A stretch of DNA of 64,000 nt from an uncultured Paracoccaceae bacterium (GTDB taxonomy: Bacteria > Pseudomonadota > Alphaproteobacteria > Rhodobacterales > Rhodobacteraceae). The notes under the pieces are model-generated. The model had not been told where the DNA came from and did not search any database. It saw only the letters and a program-made list of their open reading frames with translations. Below are positions 1-9,941 of the stretch, one piece after another. Where the stretch lies: positions 243,068-307,067 of the forward strand of contig CAKSTR010000006.1 of assembly GCA_934500835.1 (NCBI GenBank), read 5' to 3'. The position numbers and the translations under genes were made by a program. Position 1 is the stretch's first letter, and every line of letters starts with the position of its first letter.

Positions 1-47
1 CCGGCCACACAGAAACCTGTCATCGGACAACTGATTTTCTGCGAAAA

Positions 48-263
48 TCATGTGCTTGGCTCCAGCCCATTGTCGCGGATGGTCACGCGGGCCAGAAAGA
101 GATCACGGTCCGCCACCATCAACCGCTGCGGCAGAAAACCCAGTGATCCGTCAAGGATGCTCATGTGGACGTCCATGGCGAAGGAAGCTATACCCTCACC
201 TTCAAGCAGGGCCTGTGCAAAGGCGATCACGGTGGGGTCGGTCGTGCGCAGGAGTTCCTTCAT
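48..263 (-). CDS. DUF2007 domain protein (putative signal-transducing small protein)
   Basis: This 71-residue soluble protein begins MKELLRTTDPTVIAFAQALL and has the compact DUF2007 pattern: an N-terminal 'position in sequence' segment (TDPTVIAFAQALLEGEGI), then a central G-rich turn and the ending LMVADRDLFLARVTIRDNGL. Its molecular role is not established. Homologues are often called putative signal-transducing proteins, and they commonly sit beside the polyprenyl diphosphate synthase gene in Rhodobacteraceae, as here. It is divergent from that gene, with about 54 bp between the two starts. Family assignment is fairly sure; function is not. Confidence 0.8.
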   Translation of the reverse strand: MKELLRTTDPTVIAFAQALLEGEGIASFAMDVHMSILDGSLGFLPQRLMVADRDLFLARVTIRDNGLEPST

Positions 264-317
264 GGTATGGGATTAGCCGTGCCCGGGCCAACGGGCAAGG
301 GTGGGGAAGGGTCGGGG

Positions 318-1325
318 ATGGACGCAAAGCCGGAGAATCCGAAGGCAGGACCCGAAGTTCGGATGACCGCCTATCTGGCCGACGACATGGCGGCGGTGAA
401 TGCGCTGATCCGGGCGCGGATGGCATCCGAGCACGCGCCGCGCATTCCGGAAGTGACCGCCCATCTGATCGAGGCCGGCGGCAAGCGGCTGCGGCCCATG
501 CTGACCCTGGCGGCGGCGCGGCTCTGTGGCTATCGCGGCAGCGATCACCAGAAGCTGGCCGCGACGGTGGAGTTCATCCACACCGCGACGTTGCTGCATG
601 ACGATGTGGTCGATGAAAGCCAGCGGCGGCGCGGGCGGCCGACGGCGAACCTCTTGTGGGACAACAAGTCCTCGGTGCTGGTGGGGGACTACCTTTTCGC
701 CCGCAGCTTCCAGTTGATGGTGGAAACCGGGGCGCTGCGGGTCCTGGACATCCTGGCCAATGCTTCTGCCGTCATCGCCGAGGGCGAGGTGCTGCAACTG
801 ACCGCCGCACAGGATCTGGGCACCACGGAAGAGATTTACCTGAAGGTCATCCGCGGCAAGACGGCGGCGCTGTTTTCGGCTGCGACCGAAGTTGGCGGCG
901 TGATTGCCGGCGTGCCCGAGACGCAGATCCGCGCGCTGCACACCTATGGCGACGCGCTTGGCATTGCTTTTCAGATTGCGGACGATCTGCTGGACTATGG
1001 CGGGTCCTCGGCGACGATCGGCAAGAACACCGGCGACGACTTCCGCGAGCGCAAGCTGACCCTGCCGGTGATCAAGGCCATTGCCGCCGCCGATGCCACC
1101 GAGCGCGCCTTCTGGCAGCGCACCTTCGAAAAGGGCGATCAGCGCGACGGCGATCTGGACGAGGCGCTGCGACTGATGGCAAAGCATAGCGCGATGGAGG
1201 CGGCGCGGGATCAGGCGCTGCAATGGGCCGCCACAGCCCGGGCCGCGCTGAAGGTGCTGCCCGATCATCCCTTGCGCGACATGCTGGCCGATCTGGCCTC
1301 TTACGTGGTTTCCCGGATCGCCTGA
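318..1325 (+). CDS. ispB: Polyprenyl (octa/decaprenyl) diphosphate synthase
   Basis: The 335-residue trans-isoprenyl diphosphate synthase extends FPP with IPP units to make the side chain of ubiquinone. The first aspartate-rich motif DDVVD lies at residues 95-99 and is followed by the arginines RRRGRP. The second, DDLLD, is at 222-226, and GGKRLRP (54-60) is the IPP-binding segment. An open frame extends upstream to 165, but it would overlap the divergent DUF2007 gene. The ATG at 318 ([10 protein letters not shown]) gives the usual family length. The 3' end overlaps ispE tail to tail by 25 bp. Exact chain length cannot be read from sequence; C10 ubiquinone is typical of this group. Confidence 0.92.
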   Translation: MDAKPENPKAGPEVRMTAYLADDMAAVNALIRARMASEHAPRIPEVTAHLIEAGGKRLRPMLTLAAARLCGYRGSDHQKLAATVEFIHTATLLHDDVVDESQRRRGRPTANLLWDNKSSVLVGDYLFARSFQLMVETGALRVLDILANASAVIAEGEVLQLTAAQDLGTTEEIYLKVIRGKTAALFSAATEVGGVIAGVPETQIRALHTYGDALGIAFQIADDLLDYGGSSATIGKNTGDDFRERKLTLPVIKAIAAADATERAFWQRTFEKGDQRDGDLDEALRLMAKHSAMEAARDQALQWAATARAALKVLPDHPLRDMLADLASYVVSRIA

Positions 1326-2233
1326 GCCAGTCTTTCGACCTGCCGGCTGCCGCCGTAAAGCGGTGCTGCGGCCACCCACCATCCCGGGTGTGTGCCGGTG
1401 ACTGCCGCGGCCGCGGCGCGGGCGGGGGCCTCTTCGGCAAACAGCGCAAAGCAGGTGGCACCAGACCCGGACATCCGGGTCAGAAGCTGGCCCGGCTGGG
1501 CCCGCAAGGCGGCCAGAACGTCGCCGATGATCGGGGCGATCTGCAGGGCCGGGCGTTCAAGATCATTGCGTTGGTCGGCCAACCATGCGGCAAGGGCCGG
1601 GAAGTCCGGCCAGTCGGGCAGGCGTTCGGGCAGGCCGGGGTTCGCCTTATGTGACAGGGCGCGGAAGACGGCCGGTGTCGGCACCTCCACCCCCGGATTG
1701 GCCAGCACGATCCAGCCCGAGGGCAGGCCGCCCAGAAAATCCAGCCGCTCCCCGATGCCGCGCATCCTTGCCGGATGCGACAGCAGGCAAACCGGCACAT
1801 CGGCGCCAAGCGACTTCAAGGCCTGCGGGTCAATGGCCGACAGCAGGGTTTTGTCCTGCCCTGCCTCGGCCTCGGTCAGATCGGGATGAAGCAGGCGCAG
1901 CACCAGCCGCACCGCAGCCGCCGCATCGGCCGAACCGCCACCGATGCCCGAGGCCGGCGGCAGCACCTTGGTCAGCGTGAAGGCCACCGGGAAATCCGGC
2001 GCGGTCGTGGCGGCGGCGCGCAAGACCAGATTGTCGGCATCGGCCGGCACCTGCGCCCCGAACGGCCCTTCAAGTGTCAGAGAGCTGACCCCGGCCGCCT
2101 GCCCGGACAGGCGATCACCGACCCCGGCAAAGGCCACGATACTGTCCAGCAGGTGATAGCCATCCGCCCGCTGCCCGGTGACATGCAGGCAAAGGTTGAC
2201 CTTGGCCAATGCGTGTTCGGTCTTACTCGCCAT
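1301..2233 (-). CDS. ispE: 4-diphosphocytidyl-2-C-methyl-D-erythritol kinase (IspE)
   Basis: This GHMP-family kinase phosphorylates CDP-methylerythritol in the non-mevalonate isoprenoid pathway. The 310-residue protein opens with the family signature [20 protein letters not shown], and the ATP-binding glycine loop [16 protein letters not shown] is near residue 95. The ATG at 2233 is preferred over an in-frame TTG one codon upstream. The start overlaps the stop of the upstream TPR gene by 11 bp, which suggests translational coupling. It lies tail to tail with the polyprenyl synthase gene, so two isoprenoid steps are adjacent. Confidence 0.95.
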   Translation of the reverse strand: MASKTEHALAKVNLCLHVTGQRADGYHLLDSIVAFAGVGDRLSGQAAGVSSLTLEGPFGAQVPADADNLVLRAAATTAPDFPVAFTLTKVLPPASGIGGGSADAAAAVRLVLRLLHPDLTEAEAGQDKTLLSAIDPQALKSLGADVPVCLLSHPARMRGIGERLDFLGGLPSGWIVLANPGVEVPTPAVFRALSHKANPGLPERLPDWPDFPALAAWLADQRNDLERPALQIAPIIGDVLAALRAQPGQLLTRMSGSGATCFALFAEEAPARAAAAAVTGTHPGWWVAAAPLYGGSRQVERLAQAIRETT

Positions 2234-4055
2234 CAAGCGCGGGGGTTGCCGGCTGAGCCTGCGGCTCTGGTGCCGGCGCGGCGGGCTTCGGCGGCGCCAC
2301 GGGCGAGGTCGAGGCCTCTTCTGCCATCACCTGCTCCAGCCCGACCTCCAGCTTCTTGCGGATGCGGGCGGCGTCCTTTTCCTCGGGGTTGAAGGACAGG
2401 GCGCGGTGCCACTGGAATTCAGCCTCGCGCTTGCGGCCGACCATCCAGTAGACATCGCCCAGATGGTCGGTGACCACCGGGTCCGAAGGTTCCAGAAGCG
2501 AGGCCTTCTCCATCGGCGCCAAGGCTTCTTCATAGCGGCCAAGGCGGAAATAGGCCCAGGCAAGGCTGTCGATGATATAACCGGCATCCGGTTCGGCCTG
2601 GACGGCCTGCTGGATCAGCGACAGGGCCTCGTCGAAGTTCAGGCCGCGGTCCAGCATCGAATAGCCAAGATAGTTCAGCACCTGCGGCTGGCCCGGGCGC
2701 AGTTCCAGCGCGCGGCGAAAATCGGCCTCGGTGCGGGGCCAGTCGTTCAGCTTCTCATGGCAGACGCCACGGCTGAAAAACAGCGTCCAGTGGACCCGCT
2801 CCACCTTTGGCACCAGCGCCAGCGCCGCGTCATAGGCGGGCACGGCTTCGGCGCAGCGGTCCTCGCGGCGGAGTATATCGGCCAGCGAGCTTTGCACGAT
2901 CACCAGATCGGGGTGGCTGCGGGCCAGGGCCTGCATCACCTCGACCGCCGCCTCTTTCTTGTCGGCAGCATAAAGCGCCTCGGCACGCCCGATCTCGGCG
3001 CTGTAAAAATATGGGCTGTCCTTGGGGAACTGGCCGTAGGTTTTGCCGGCAAGGTCGTATTGCTTCAGATCCTCCAGCGCCTGCGCGGTCAGAAGCAGGG
3101 CATCGGCATTCGCGGGGTCAAGGTAATTGGCAATCCGGCTGTGGATCAGCACATAGGCCGGGTCGGCATCGCCCTGCAGCAAGGCGCCAAGGGTGAAGAA
3201 CACCTCGGCAATGCCGGCCTTGGCACCGGGCACCATGTCGAAAGGCAGCACCTCTCCGGCCTTCAGCCGGCCACGCAGCCCATCCAGCATCGGCTCCGGC
3301 TCGGTCCCGAAGGTCTGGTCCAGAAGGGCCAGCGCCTCGTCGTTGCGCTCCAGCTGGCTGAGGATCTGGACCCGCGCGATCACGCCACGGCGATTGAGGT
3401 TGATCTTGCCCTCGGCATTGCCGGAAAGGATGTTGTCGGCCCCCTCGAAATCACCTGCGGCGGCCAGCGCCATCGCCTTGTGGTAAAGCCCCACCGCCTC
3501 CATCCCGTGGGTGGCGGCGACAGTGTCGAAATCCTTCAGCGCCTCGGACATCTTGCCATCGCCGAATCTGGCCCAGGCCAGCACCAGATCATCCAGAATG
3601 GGGCCGACCTTGCGGCCTTCGGTCTTGGCCTTGATCAGCGCGGGCCAATCCTCGGCGCCGGCTTCAAGGGCATCATGGGCGAACCCCGCCAGTTGCACCT
3701 CGTCCTTCGGACCGTTGGACAGCTGATCGGCCAGGGGGCCGGCGGCATCGAAATCGCCAAGAGCGACGGTCGCGTAAAGCGCGCCCTCGACCAGCGCCAG
3801 ATTGCCGGGGTCCGCCTGCATGGCAACGCCATACCAATGCGCCGCCGCACGGAAATCGCTTTCGGATTCCGCAATGCGGGCGGCAAGATAGGCGCCCGAC
3901 AACCCGTCAGCGACAACGGCAGCAGGTTCGGCAGGGGACTCGGGGGCTTCGGCGGGTTCAGCCTCGCCCTCGGCCCAGGCGCGGGGGGGCATCACGCCCG
4001 CCAGGGCCACCGCCATCAGAAGGGCGGCAAGGGCGGGACGGCGGATCGACATCAT
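2223..4055 (-). CDS. Secreted tetratricopeptide-repeat protein
   Basis: The roughly 610-residue protein starts with a Sec signal peptide ([20 protein letters not shown], cleavage near AWA). It then consists almost entirely of TPR-like helical repeats; the clearest are in the C-terminal half ([52 protein letters not shown]). The C-terminus is a proline/alanine-rich tail. It is likely a periplasmic or outer-membrane-associated scaffold, but no enzyme domain is visible. An upstream in-frame extension to 4148 exists; the ATG pair at 4055/4052 is chosen because it starts the signal peptide and follows a GAAAGG ribosome binding site. It is probably co-transcribed with ispE. Confidence 0.85.
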   Translation of the reverse strand: MMSIRRPALAALLMAVALAGVMPPRAWAEGEAEPAEAPESPAEPAAVVADGLSGAYLAARIAESESDFRAAAHWYGVAMQADPGNLALVEGALYATVALGDFDAAGPLADQLSNGPKDEVQLAGFAHDALEAGAEDWPALIKAKTEGRKVGPILDDLVLAWARFGDGKMSEALKDFDTVAATHGMEAVGLYHKAMALAAAGDFEGADNILSGNAEGKINLNRRGVIARVQILSQLERNDEALALLDQTFGTEPEPMLDGLRGRLKAGEVLPFDMVPGAKAGIAEVFFTLGALLQGDADPAYVLIHSRIANYLDPANADALLLTAQALEDLKQYDLAGKTYGQFPKDSPYFYSAEIGRAEALYAADKKEAAVEVMQALARSHPDLVIVQSSLADILRREDRCAEAVPAYDAALALVPKVERVHWTLFFSRGVCHEKLNDWPRTEADFRRALELRPGQPQVLNYLGYSMLDRGLNFDEALSLIQQAVQAEPDAGYIIDSLAWAYFRLGRYEEALAPMEKASLLEPSDPVVTDHLGDVYWMVGRKREAEFQWHRALSFNPEEKDAARIRKKLEVGLEQVMAEEASTSPVAPPKPAAPAPEPQAQPATPALDGE

Positions 4056-4151
4056 GTGAGGCCTTTCGGGCTGCTTTCCCGCGAAGGCTAATCCGGCCGC
4101 CCGCAAAGGGCAATGTGGGGCAAGCCGATGGCCCTGTGCCTCGCGCAAAAG

Positions 4152-4580
4152 TCAGGGAGCGGAGACCCATTGATGCAAAAGACCGGCCGCGACCAGAAGC
4201 GCCATGCCGACCATCATCATGAGCATGATGTTCCAAGATGAGAAGAGACGCCGTTTCAGGCGAATGCCCTCGTAGTCCTTCGACCAGCGGCCTGCCGCCG
4301 CGGCGGCGGTCAGATCGGCAATGTTGATGGGCAGGCGGGCGATCCAGCGGCCATCCCGCCCCACCACGCCGATACGGCCACTTGGTGGCTCATCCGCGTC
4401 ATAGTGGAACCAAGGATCGAAGCCCTGCATGTCGACGTCGAAACGCTCGGCGAAGTCTTCAAACACTTCGTGTGCGTTGTCGCCTTCAAGCTCCAGCGAT
4501 CCAAGAATATCCGACAGGTCGATCCGCGCCTGCCGATCTGGAAACCAGCCTTCCAGCCAAGCGCGGACCTCGGCCTCCAT
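4152..4580 (-). CDS. DUF1493-like (acyl-carrier-like) protein with C-terminal membrane anchor
   Basis: The protein has 142 residues. The N-terminal half (ARIDLSDILGSLELEGDNAH, then EVFEDFAERFDVDMQGFDPWFHYD) resembles DUF1493, an acyl-carrier-protein-like helical fold. The usual DSL phosphopantetheine serine motif is not evident. One hydrophobic helix near the C-terminus (NIMLMMMVGMALLVAAGLLH) should anchor it in the inner membrane. The ATG shares its A with the TGA of the upstream ETF-QO gene (TGATG), so it is probably translationally coupled to it. A GTG one codon upstream is an alternative start. Function is unknown; the family call is made by eye. Confidence 0.7.
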   Translation of the reverse strand: MEAEVRAWLEGWFPDRQARIDLSDILGSLELEGDNAHEVFEDFAERFDVDMQGFDPWFHYDADEPPSGRIGVVGRDGRWIARLPINIADLTAAAAAGRWSKDYEGIRLKRRLFSSWNIMLMMMVGMALLVAAGLLHQWVSAP

Positions 4581-6226
4581 CACATGTTGGGGTAGTTCGG
4601 CCCGCCCCCGCCCATCGGCGTGGTCCAGTTGATGTTCTGCGACGGGTCCTTGATGTCGCAGGTCTTGCAGTGGACACAGTTCTGGAAGTTGATGCGGAAG
4701 GTGGCCTCTGCCCCTTCGCCCAGAACCTCATAGACCCCGGCCGGGCAATAGCGTTGCGCGGGTTCGGCAAAGACCGGCAGGTTGACCTTGATCGGGATCG
4801 AGGGGTCTTTCAGCTTCAGGTGCGCCGGCTGGTTCTCATCATGGTTGGTGAAAGAGAAGGCCACGTTGGTCAGCCGGTCGAAGGACAGCTTGCCATCGGG
4901 CCGGGGGTAGTCGATCGGCTTGTAATCGGCGGCCTTGCCCGTGGCGGCGGCATCGGTCTTGCCATGCTTCAGGGTGCCGAACAGCGTCAGGCCGAAGGTG
5001 TTCAGCCACATGTCGGCGCCACCGCCCATCAGGCTGGCGATCAGGCCAAACTTCGACCACAGCGGCTTGACGTTGCGGACCCTCTTCAGGTCCTTGCCGA
5101 TGGCGCCGCCGCGCACCTCGGTCTCGTAATCCGACAGCTCGTCCCCCATCCGGCCCGCGATGATCGCGGCATGGGCGGCCTCGGCCGCGGCCTTGCCCGA
5201 CAGCATCGCGTTGTGGTTGCCCTTGATGCGCGGCACGTTGACCATGCCAACGCTGCACCCCAAGAGGGCCACGCCCGGCGCCACCATCTTCGGCATCGAC
5301 TGGAAGCCGCCTTCGCTGATCGCGCGGGCGCCGTAGGCGACACGTTTGCCGCCTTCCAGCAGTTCGGCCACCATCGGGTGATGCTTGAAGCGCTGGAACT
5401 CCATATAGGGATACAGGTAGGGGTTCTTGTAGTTCAGGTGAACCACGAACCCCACATAGACCTGATTGTTTTCAATGTGATAGATGAAGCTGCCGCCCCC
5501 GGCATTCTTGCCAAGCGGCCAGCCCATCGTATGGGTCACGGTGCCAAGCTTGTGCTTGGCGGGATCGATCTCCCAGATTTCCTTCATGCCAAGGCCGAAC
5601 TTTTGCGGCTCATGGTCTTTCGAAAGGTCGTATCTGGCGATGATTTCCTTGGCCAGCGACCCGCGGACGCCTTCGCCCAGGAAGACATACTTGCCGCGCA
5701 ATTCCATCCCCGGCTCATAGGCCGGGCCAGGCTCGCCGGTTTCGGGGTCGCGGCCGAATTCGCCGGCCACGACACCGGCCACACGGTCGCCGTCATAGAC
5801 CAGTTCCGAACAGGACATGCCGGGGAAGATTTCCACGCCAAGCCCTTCGGCCACGCCCGCCATCCAGCGGCACACATTCGCCATCGAGACGATGTAGTTG
5901 CCGTGGTTGTTCATCAGGGGCGGCATCGGGAAGTTGGGAATGCGGACCTGCCCGGACGGGCCGAGGATATAGAAGTTGTCCTCTTTCACCGGCACCTTGA
6001 TCGGCGCATCCATGTTGCGCCAGTCGGGCAGCAGCGCATCCAGCCCGCAAGGATCCAGGACCGCGCCCGAAAGGATATGGGCGCCGACCTCGGACCCCTT
6101 CTCCAGCACCACGACCGAACGTTCGGGGTCCAGCTGTTTCAGACGGATCGCGGCAGACAGGCCCGACGGACCCGCGCCCACGATGACGACGTCATATTCC
6201 ATGCTTTCGCGCTGGACCTGGCTCAT
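4580..6226 (-). CDS. Electron-transfer flavoprotein-ubiquinone oxidoreductase
   Basis: The 548-residue ETF-QO passes electrons from acyl-CoA and amine dehydrogenases, via ETF, to ubiquinone at the inner membrane. The FAD dinucleotide-binding loop VGAGPSGLSAA is near residues 15-25. The C-terminal ferredoxin-like part has the four [4Fe-4S] cysteines at about 494, 517, 520 and 523 (YCPAGVYEV, then NCVHCKTCDIKDP), and the terminal GGGGPNYPNM is typical. The frame stays open far upstream to 6880, but MSQVQRESMEYDVVIVGAG at 6226 matches the family start. It could serve the acyl-CoA dehydrogenase at 13.3-15.0 kb. Confidence 0.96.
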   Translation of the reverse strand: MSQVQRESMEYDVVIVGAGPSGLSAAIRLKQLDPERSVVVLEKGSEVGAHILSGAVLDPCGLDALLPDWRNMDAPIKVPVKEDNFYILGPSGQVRIPNFPMPPLMNNHGNYIVSMANVCRWMAGVAEGLGVEIFPGMSCSELVYDGDRVAGVVAGEFGRDPETGEPGPAYEPGMELRGKYVFLGEGVRGSLAKEIIARYDLSKDHEPQKFGLGMKEIWEIDPAKHKLGTVTHTMGWPLGKNAGGGSFIYHIENNQVYVGFVVHLNYKNPYLYPYMEFQRFKHHPMVAELLEGGKRVAYGARAISEGGFQSMPKMVAPGVALLGCSVGMVNVPRIKGNHNAMLSGKAAAEAAHAAIIAGRMGDELSDYETEVRGGAIGKDLKRVRNVKPLWSKFGLIASLMGGGADMWLNTFGLTLFGTLKHGKTDAAATGKAADYKPIDYPRPDGKLSFDRLTNVAFSFTNHDENQPAHLKLKDPSIPIKVNLPVFAEPAQRYCPAGVYEVLGEGAEATFRINFQNCVHCKTCDIKDPSQNINWTTPMGGGGPNYPNM

Positions 6227-6488
6227 GGCTGAATTCCGCTTCTCTGGCTGGTTCCCCGTATTCCGCTGATTGCCCCATGGGCAGGCCAAGGTCAACCGTG
6301 ACGCAACATCAGATCGCTGCATTGCGGCACCGGCGAAACATTCTTGCCAATGGGCGGCAGGCTGCCGCCCGCACGCGCCATTCTCGCTTGCATTTCCCCC
6401 CTTCATGCGCTGATCTGGCCCTTGCACAGGCGTGAAGTCATGGTCCGGGCGCCCCGGGCCGTGGCTTCTCTTTTGACTGGTGGACGTT

Positions 6489-6959
6489 ATGGAAAAGATC
6501 CCGATGACCCGGCGCGGTTTTGACGCGCTGGACGAAGAGCTGAAACAGCTGAAGACCGAGGCCCGACCCGCGGTGATCCGCGATATTGCCGAAGCCCGGG
6601 CCCATGGTGATCTGTCCGAAAACGCCGAATACCACGCCGCGCGCGAGAAGCAGGGATTCATCGAGGGCCGGATCAAGGAGATCGAGGGCATCCTGTCTCT
6701 GGCCGAGGTGATCGACCCGACAAAGCTGTCCGGCGGGGTGAAATTCGGCGCCACCATCGTGGTGGTGGACGAAGATTCCGACGAGGAGAAAACCTTCCAG
6801 ATCGTCGGCGAGGTCGAGGCCAATATCGAGGCCGGCCTTCTGAACATCCGCTCTCCGCTGGCCCGCGCCCTGATCGGCAAGGAAGAAGGCGACAGTGTCG
6901 ATGTCGCAACTCCGGGCGGGCAGAAATCCTACGAGATCCTCTCGGTGCGCTACATCTGA
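6489..6959 (+). CDS. greA: Transcription elongation factor GreA
   Basis: The 156-residue GreA rescues backtracked RNA polymerase by stimulating transcript cleavage. The N-terminal coiled coil carries the conserved acidic tip region [20 protein letters not shown], and the C-terminal FKBP-like domain ends [18 protein letters not shown]. The ATG at 6489 gives the standard length; a GTG three codons upstream (6480) is a weaker choice. It is divergent from ETF-QO across a 262-bp gap in which no further gene is evident. A membrane protein gene follows after 2 bp. Confidence 0.96.
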   Translation: MEKIPMTRRGFDALDEELKQLKTEARPAVIRDIAEARAHGDLSENAEYHAAREKQGFIEGRIKEIEGILSLAEVIDPTKLSGGVKFGATIVVVDEDSDEEKTFQIVGEVEANIEAGLLNIRSPLARALIGKEEGDSVDVATPGGQKSYEILSVRYI

Positions 6960-6961
6960 CC

Positions 6962-7990
6962 ATGTCCCAGGACCCCGGCCCCCGCCCCACGGACCCCGGA
7001 CTTGCGGCCGAAGTGCCGTCGGCGCGCTCGGCCCGGCTGACCGAGATCGTCGCGGGCGCGCTGTCGGTGGTCTGGGTGGTGGCGGTGCTTGCCTATATCC
7101 TGGCCTCGCCGCCGGGCAATGACGTGCAGACGCTGGGTCTGGTGATGACGCTGCTGATCGTCTTTCTGCCGCTGGCGCTGATCTGGGTCGCGGTGATCAC
7201 GCTGCGGTCGGTAGGCGATCTGCGGGCCGAGGCATCGCGGCTGCAGGCGGCGGTCGATGCGATGCGGGCGTCCTATGTGCAGACCTCCAGCCAGATGCAG
7301 GCCGGAGGGCTGAAGCCCTCGGTCGAAAAGAAGCTGGACGAGATTGCGGCCGCCACCAAACAGGCCGAAACGGTGCTTGCCACGTTCTCAAGCCGCCGTG
7401 ACACCGCGCTGACCCAGCCCTCGGCGGATCGCAAGGCTGCGCTGGCGGTGCCCAGGCCGGACCCCGAGGCGGAAGAGCCGCGCCTTGCCCTTGGCACCCC
7501 GGCCGAGGACATGCGGCCTCCGCTGAGCGTGGGCGATTTCATCCGCGCCCTGCATTTCCCCGAAAGCCCCGACGACAAGGAAGGCTTCCGCGCCCTGCGG
7601 CTGGCGTTGGAGGACCGGTCGGTCGCCAAGCTGATCCGGGCAGCGCAGGATGTGCTGACGCTGCTGTCGCAGGAGGGCATCTACATGGATGACCTCAAGC
7701 CCGAAATGGCCCGCCCCGACGTCTGGCGCCGCTTTGCCGCCGGCGAGCGGGGGCGCCCGGTGGCCTCGCTCGGCGGAATCCGGGACCGGTCGTCGCTGGC
7801 GCTGACTGCGGCGCGGATGCGCGAGGACACGATCTTCCGCGACGCGGCGCACCACTTCCTGCGCACCTTCGACCGGACCTTCACGATTTTCGAGAAGAAC
7901 GCCAGCGATGCCGAACTGGCCGATCTGGCCGATACCCGCACGGCGCGCGCCTTCATGCTGATCGGTCGGGTGACGGGGGTTTTCGACTAG
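6962..7990 (+). CDS. Conserved membrane protein of unknown function
   Basis: The 342-residue protein has two transmembrane helices close to the N-terminus (about residues 28-48, IVAGALSVVWVVAVLAYILA, and 57-80, LGLVMTLLIVFLPLALIWVA). An alanine/glutamine-rich helical segment that may form a coiled coil follows (about 85-150). The rest is a soluble helical domain ending FDRTFTIFEKNASDAELADL. I recognise no catalytic motif. The gene begins 2 bp after greA and is probably co-transcribed with it. It ends convergently with the GNAT gene. Confidence 0.72.
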   Translation: MSQDPGPRPTDPGLAAEVPSARSARLTEIVAGALSVVWVVAVLAYILASPPGNDVQTLGLVMTLLIVFLPLALIWVAVITLRSVGDLRAEASRLQAAVDAMRASYVQTSSQMQAGGLKPSVEKKLDEIAAATKQAETVLATFSSRRDTALTQPSADRKAALAVPRPDPEAEEPRLALGTPAEDMRPPLSVGDFIRALHFPESPDDKEGFRALRLALEDRSVAKLIRAAQDVLTLLSQEGIYMDDLKPEMARPDVWRRFAAGERGRPVASLGGIRDRSSLALTAARMREDTIFRDAAHHFLRTFDRTFTIFEKNASDAELADLADTRTARAFMLIGRVTGVFD

Positions 7991-8006
7991 GCTCCCGGCA
8001 CGCAGG

Positions 8007-8588
8007 CTACAACGGCCGGACCATCGTGGTGGCCGAGGCAAATCCGAAAACATAGCGCAGCGGGCCAAGCCGCTCGGTCTGCACGGGCACGAAACCGTGG
8101 CGTTCATACAGCGCCCGTGCCCGCCAGTTGCTGTCGATCACCTCCAGCCGGATCGAGGCATAGCCTCGGGCCTGCCCCTCGGCGCACAGCGCCTGCAGCA
8201 GCGCCGTGCCGATCCCCAAGCCGCGGGCCGCGCGGGTGACGGCGATGCCATCGACCAGAAAGCGGTGGTTGTCCACCTCATGCGACAAAAGCCACAGCGC
8301 CGCGCTGCGCCAGGCCGCCCCGATCCCGCCGTAGATCGCGCGCATCTGCGCCGAGGTGCCGCCAACGAAGGAGCCTTCGGGCGATTTGAAACCGGCGATA
8401 CCGAGAAGCTGCCCCTCTTCATCGACGGCCGTGAAGCAATGGTCCGGGCGCAGGGTATCGGCGATGAAGCGCAGGGCACGATGCTCCGGGCCAAGCACGG
8501 TGCCCAGCTTGCCGCCAAAGGCCTCCCAGTAAAGGGCGGCGGCCTCCGGGCGCTGGCTGGCGCGAAATCCCCTGACGATGCGGGTCAT
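8007..8588 (-). CDS. GNAT-family N-acetyltransferase
   Basis: The 193-residue protein has the acetyl-CoA pyrophosphate-binding motif A (VTRAARGLGIGTALLQAL, about residues 118-135) and the following conserved strand and helix (SIRLEVIDSNWRARALYERH, then GF). The acceptor substrate cannot be told. It is the last gene of an overlapping minus-strand operon whose first genes are mobA and mobB. Its ATG overlaps the stop of the preceding gene by 4 bp (ATGA). A link to molybdenum cofactor metabolism is therefore suggested by context only. Confidence 0.88.
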   Translation of the reverse strand: MTRIVRGFRASQRPEAAALYWEAFGGKLGTVLGPEHRALRFIADTLRPDHCFTAVDEEGQLLGIAGFKSPEGSFVGGTSAQMRAIYGGIGAAWRSAALWLLSHEVDNHRFLVDGIAVTRAARGLGIGTALLQALCAEGQARGYASIRLEVIDSNWRARALYERHGFVPVQTERLGPLRYVFGFASATTMVRPL

Positions 8589-9457
8589 CGCAGCCCGCCG
8601 GCCAGAAGGGCTGGATCATTGGCACCCAGAATCCAGCCCTGCTCGGCCGCTTCGGCGGGCGCCTCAAGCAACGCGGCCAGCGCATTGGTCTGTGACAGCC
8701 GCCACAGCGCCCGGGACAGCAGCCGGACCTGCGCCTGATCGCGGGGAAGGCCGTGCCGGTTGGCCTCGATCGCCACCGGCCCGGCCAGAAGCGACGGGTA
8801 GACCTCTGCCAGCACGACGCCTGCCGTTTCAAGCAGGTCAGGCGGATCGAAAGGCCAGACCGCAACCCCGGCACGCAACGAGAGCCGGTGGATCATCGGC
8901 AGGCCAAGCAGCGTCTGAGACCCGACGGAACCGGGGTTGAACAGCATCCAGGGCGATTTGGCGCCGGGGGTGATGACCTCGGCGATGCGATGCTCGGCCA
9001 GACCAAGGGCGGCATAGTCGATGCCCCTGCACAGCGGCGGAATGCCGGGCCAGTGCTGATCCGTGGGATGGCTCCAGAACGGTCCGGGGCCTTCGGCAAA
9101 GACCTCATTGACGGCCTGCGCCACGGCAAAGCGGTTGTTGCGGTTGTCGGCCGCATCCTCGACCCGCGCGGCCAGCCAGCACCACAGCGCGCGGGGATCG
9201 GTCGTGCCGGTCAGCCGGGCGGCAAGGCCCGCAGGATAGGCCATGGCGAAGTCGAAGCCGATCAGCAGACGCTGACCTTCGGCGCCGTCGATCAGGGCAT
9301 TCAACTGCGCCTCTGCCGTGGCGCGGGTGCGGTGGTGCCATTCCGCGCCGCCTTCCGCATCGTGGCAGCCCAGCCAGACCGCATTGGCGCGGTTGACGGC
9401 GCTGGTGGGCAGATTCGCCGCCGACCAGTCCGCCACGATGACCCGATCAAAGCGCAA
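8585..9457 (-). CDS. Unknown protein in the mobAB operon, possible RNase H-fold (DUF429-like)
   Basis: The product is about 290 residues with no recognised family. Its first strand carries an aspartate (FDRVIVADWSAAN) and a later strand carries another (LLIGFDFAMAYP). This arrangement resembles RNase H-fold DUF429 proteins, but it is only an impression. The TTG at 9457 is preferred because a GAGG lies six bases upstream and it limits the overlap with mobB to 11 bp. An ATG at 9499 is the longer alternative. The gene is coupled by overlap to mobB upstream and to the GNAT gene downstream. Confidence 0.65.
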   Translation of the reverse strand: MRFDRVIVADWSAANLPTSAVNRANAVWLGCHDAEGGAEWHHRTRATAEAQLNALIDGAEGQRLLIGFDFAMAYPAGLAARLTGTTDPRALWCWLAARVEDAADNRNNRFAVAQAVNEVFAEGPGPFWSHPTDQHWPGIPPLCRGIDYAALGLAEHRIAEVITPGAKSPWMLFNPGSVGSQTLLGLPMIHRLSLRAGVAVWPFDPPDLLETAGVVLAEVYPSLLAGPVAIEANRHGLPRDQAQVRLLSRALWRLSQTNALAALLEAPAEAAEQGWILGANDPALLAGGLR

Positions 9458-9941
9458 GCCCGACCTCGCGCAGGATGAAATCGGCGACCCCGGCGGCATC
9501 GTTCAGGTTCAGGACCGGCACCGGCAACACCAGCGCGGCATCGGTGGCAACGGCGCGGACCAGGGGATCGCCGGTCTGGATCAGCGGCTGGCCGGTCGCT
9601 TCGCGCCAGACCTCGATCTTGGCGTGCGAATCGCGCTTGTAGCCCTCGACCAGGATCAGGTCCACCGGGGCAAGGCGGGCAAGGATCTCGGTCAGGGACG
9701 GCTCGGGCCCGCGATGCTCTCGCATGATGGCGAAGCGATGGGCCGAAGCAAGAACGGTCTCGCTGGCACCGGCAAGGCGGTGACGGTGGGTGTCCTTGCC
9801 GGGGATATCCAGATCGACGTCATGATGGACGTGCTTCACCGTCGAGACGGTAAACCCGCGTCCGGTGATCTCGGCCACCAGCCGTTCCATCAGCCCGGTC
9901 TTGCCCGAGTTCTTCCAGCCCATCACGCCATAGACCCTCAT
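9447..9941 (-). CDS. mobB: Molybdopterin-guanine dinucleotide biosynthesis protein MobB
   Basis: This 164-residue P-loop GTPase-like protein assists MobA in attaching GMP to molybdopterin. The Walker A loop GWKNSGKT is at residues 8-15, followed by the switch region KHVHHDVDLDIPGKDTHRHR and the LILVEGYKR strand, all typical of MobB. The ATG overlaps the TGA of mobA by 4 bp (ATGA), so the pair is coupled. The start of the downstream unknown gene is embedded in its 3' end. Confidence 0.95.
   Translation of the reverse strand: MRVYGVMGWKNSGKTGLMERLVAEITGRGFTVSTVKHVHHDVDLDIPGKDTHRHRLAGASETVLASAHRFAIMREHRGPEPSLTEILARLAPVDLILVEGYKRDSHAKIEVWREATGQPLIQTGDPLVRAVATDAALVLPVPVLNLNDAAGVADFILREVGLAL

Noticed and set aside
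2178..4091. Long plus-strand open frame opposite the TPR protein gene
   Set aside because: It is antisense to a well supported gene with a signal peptide and TPR repeats, is rich in Gly, Gln, His and Arg, and has no recognisable domain. Long antisense frames are common at this GC content.
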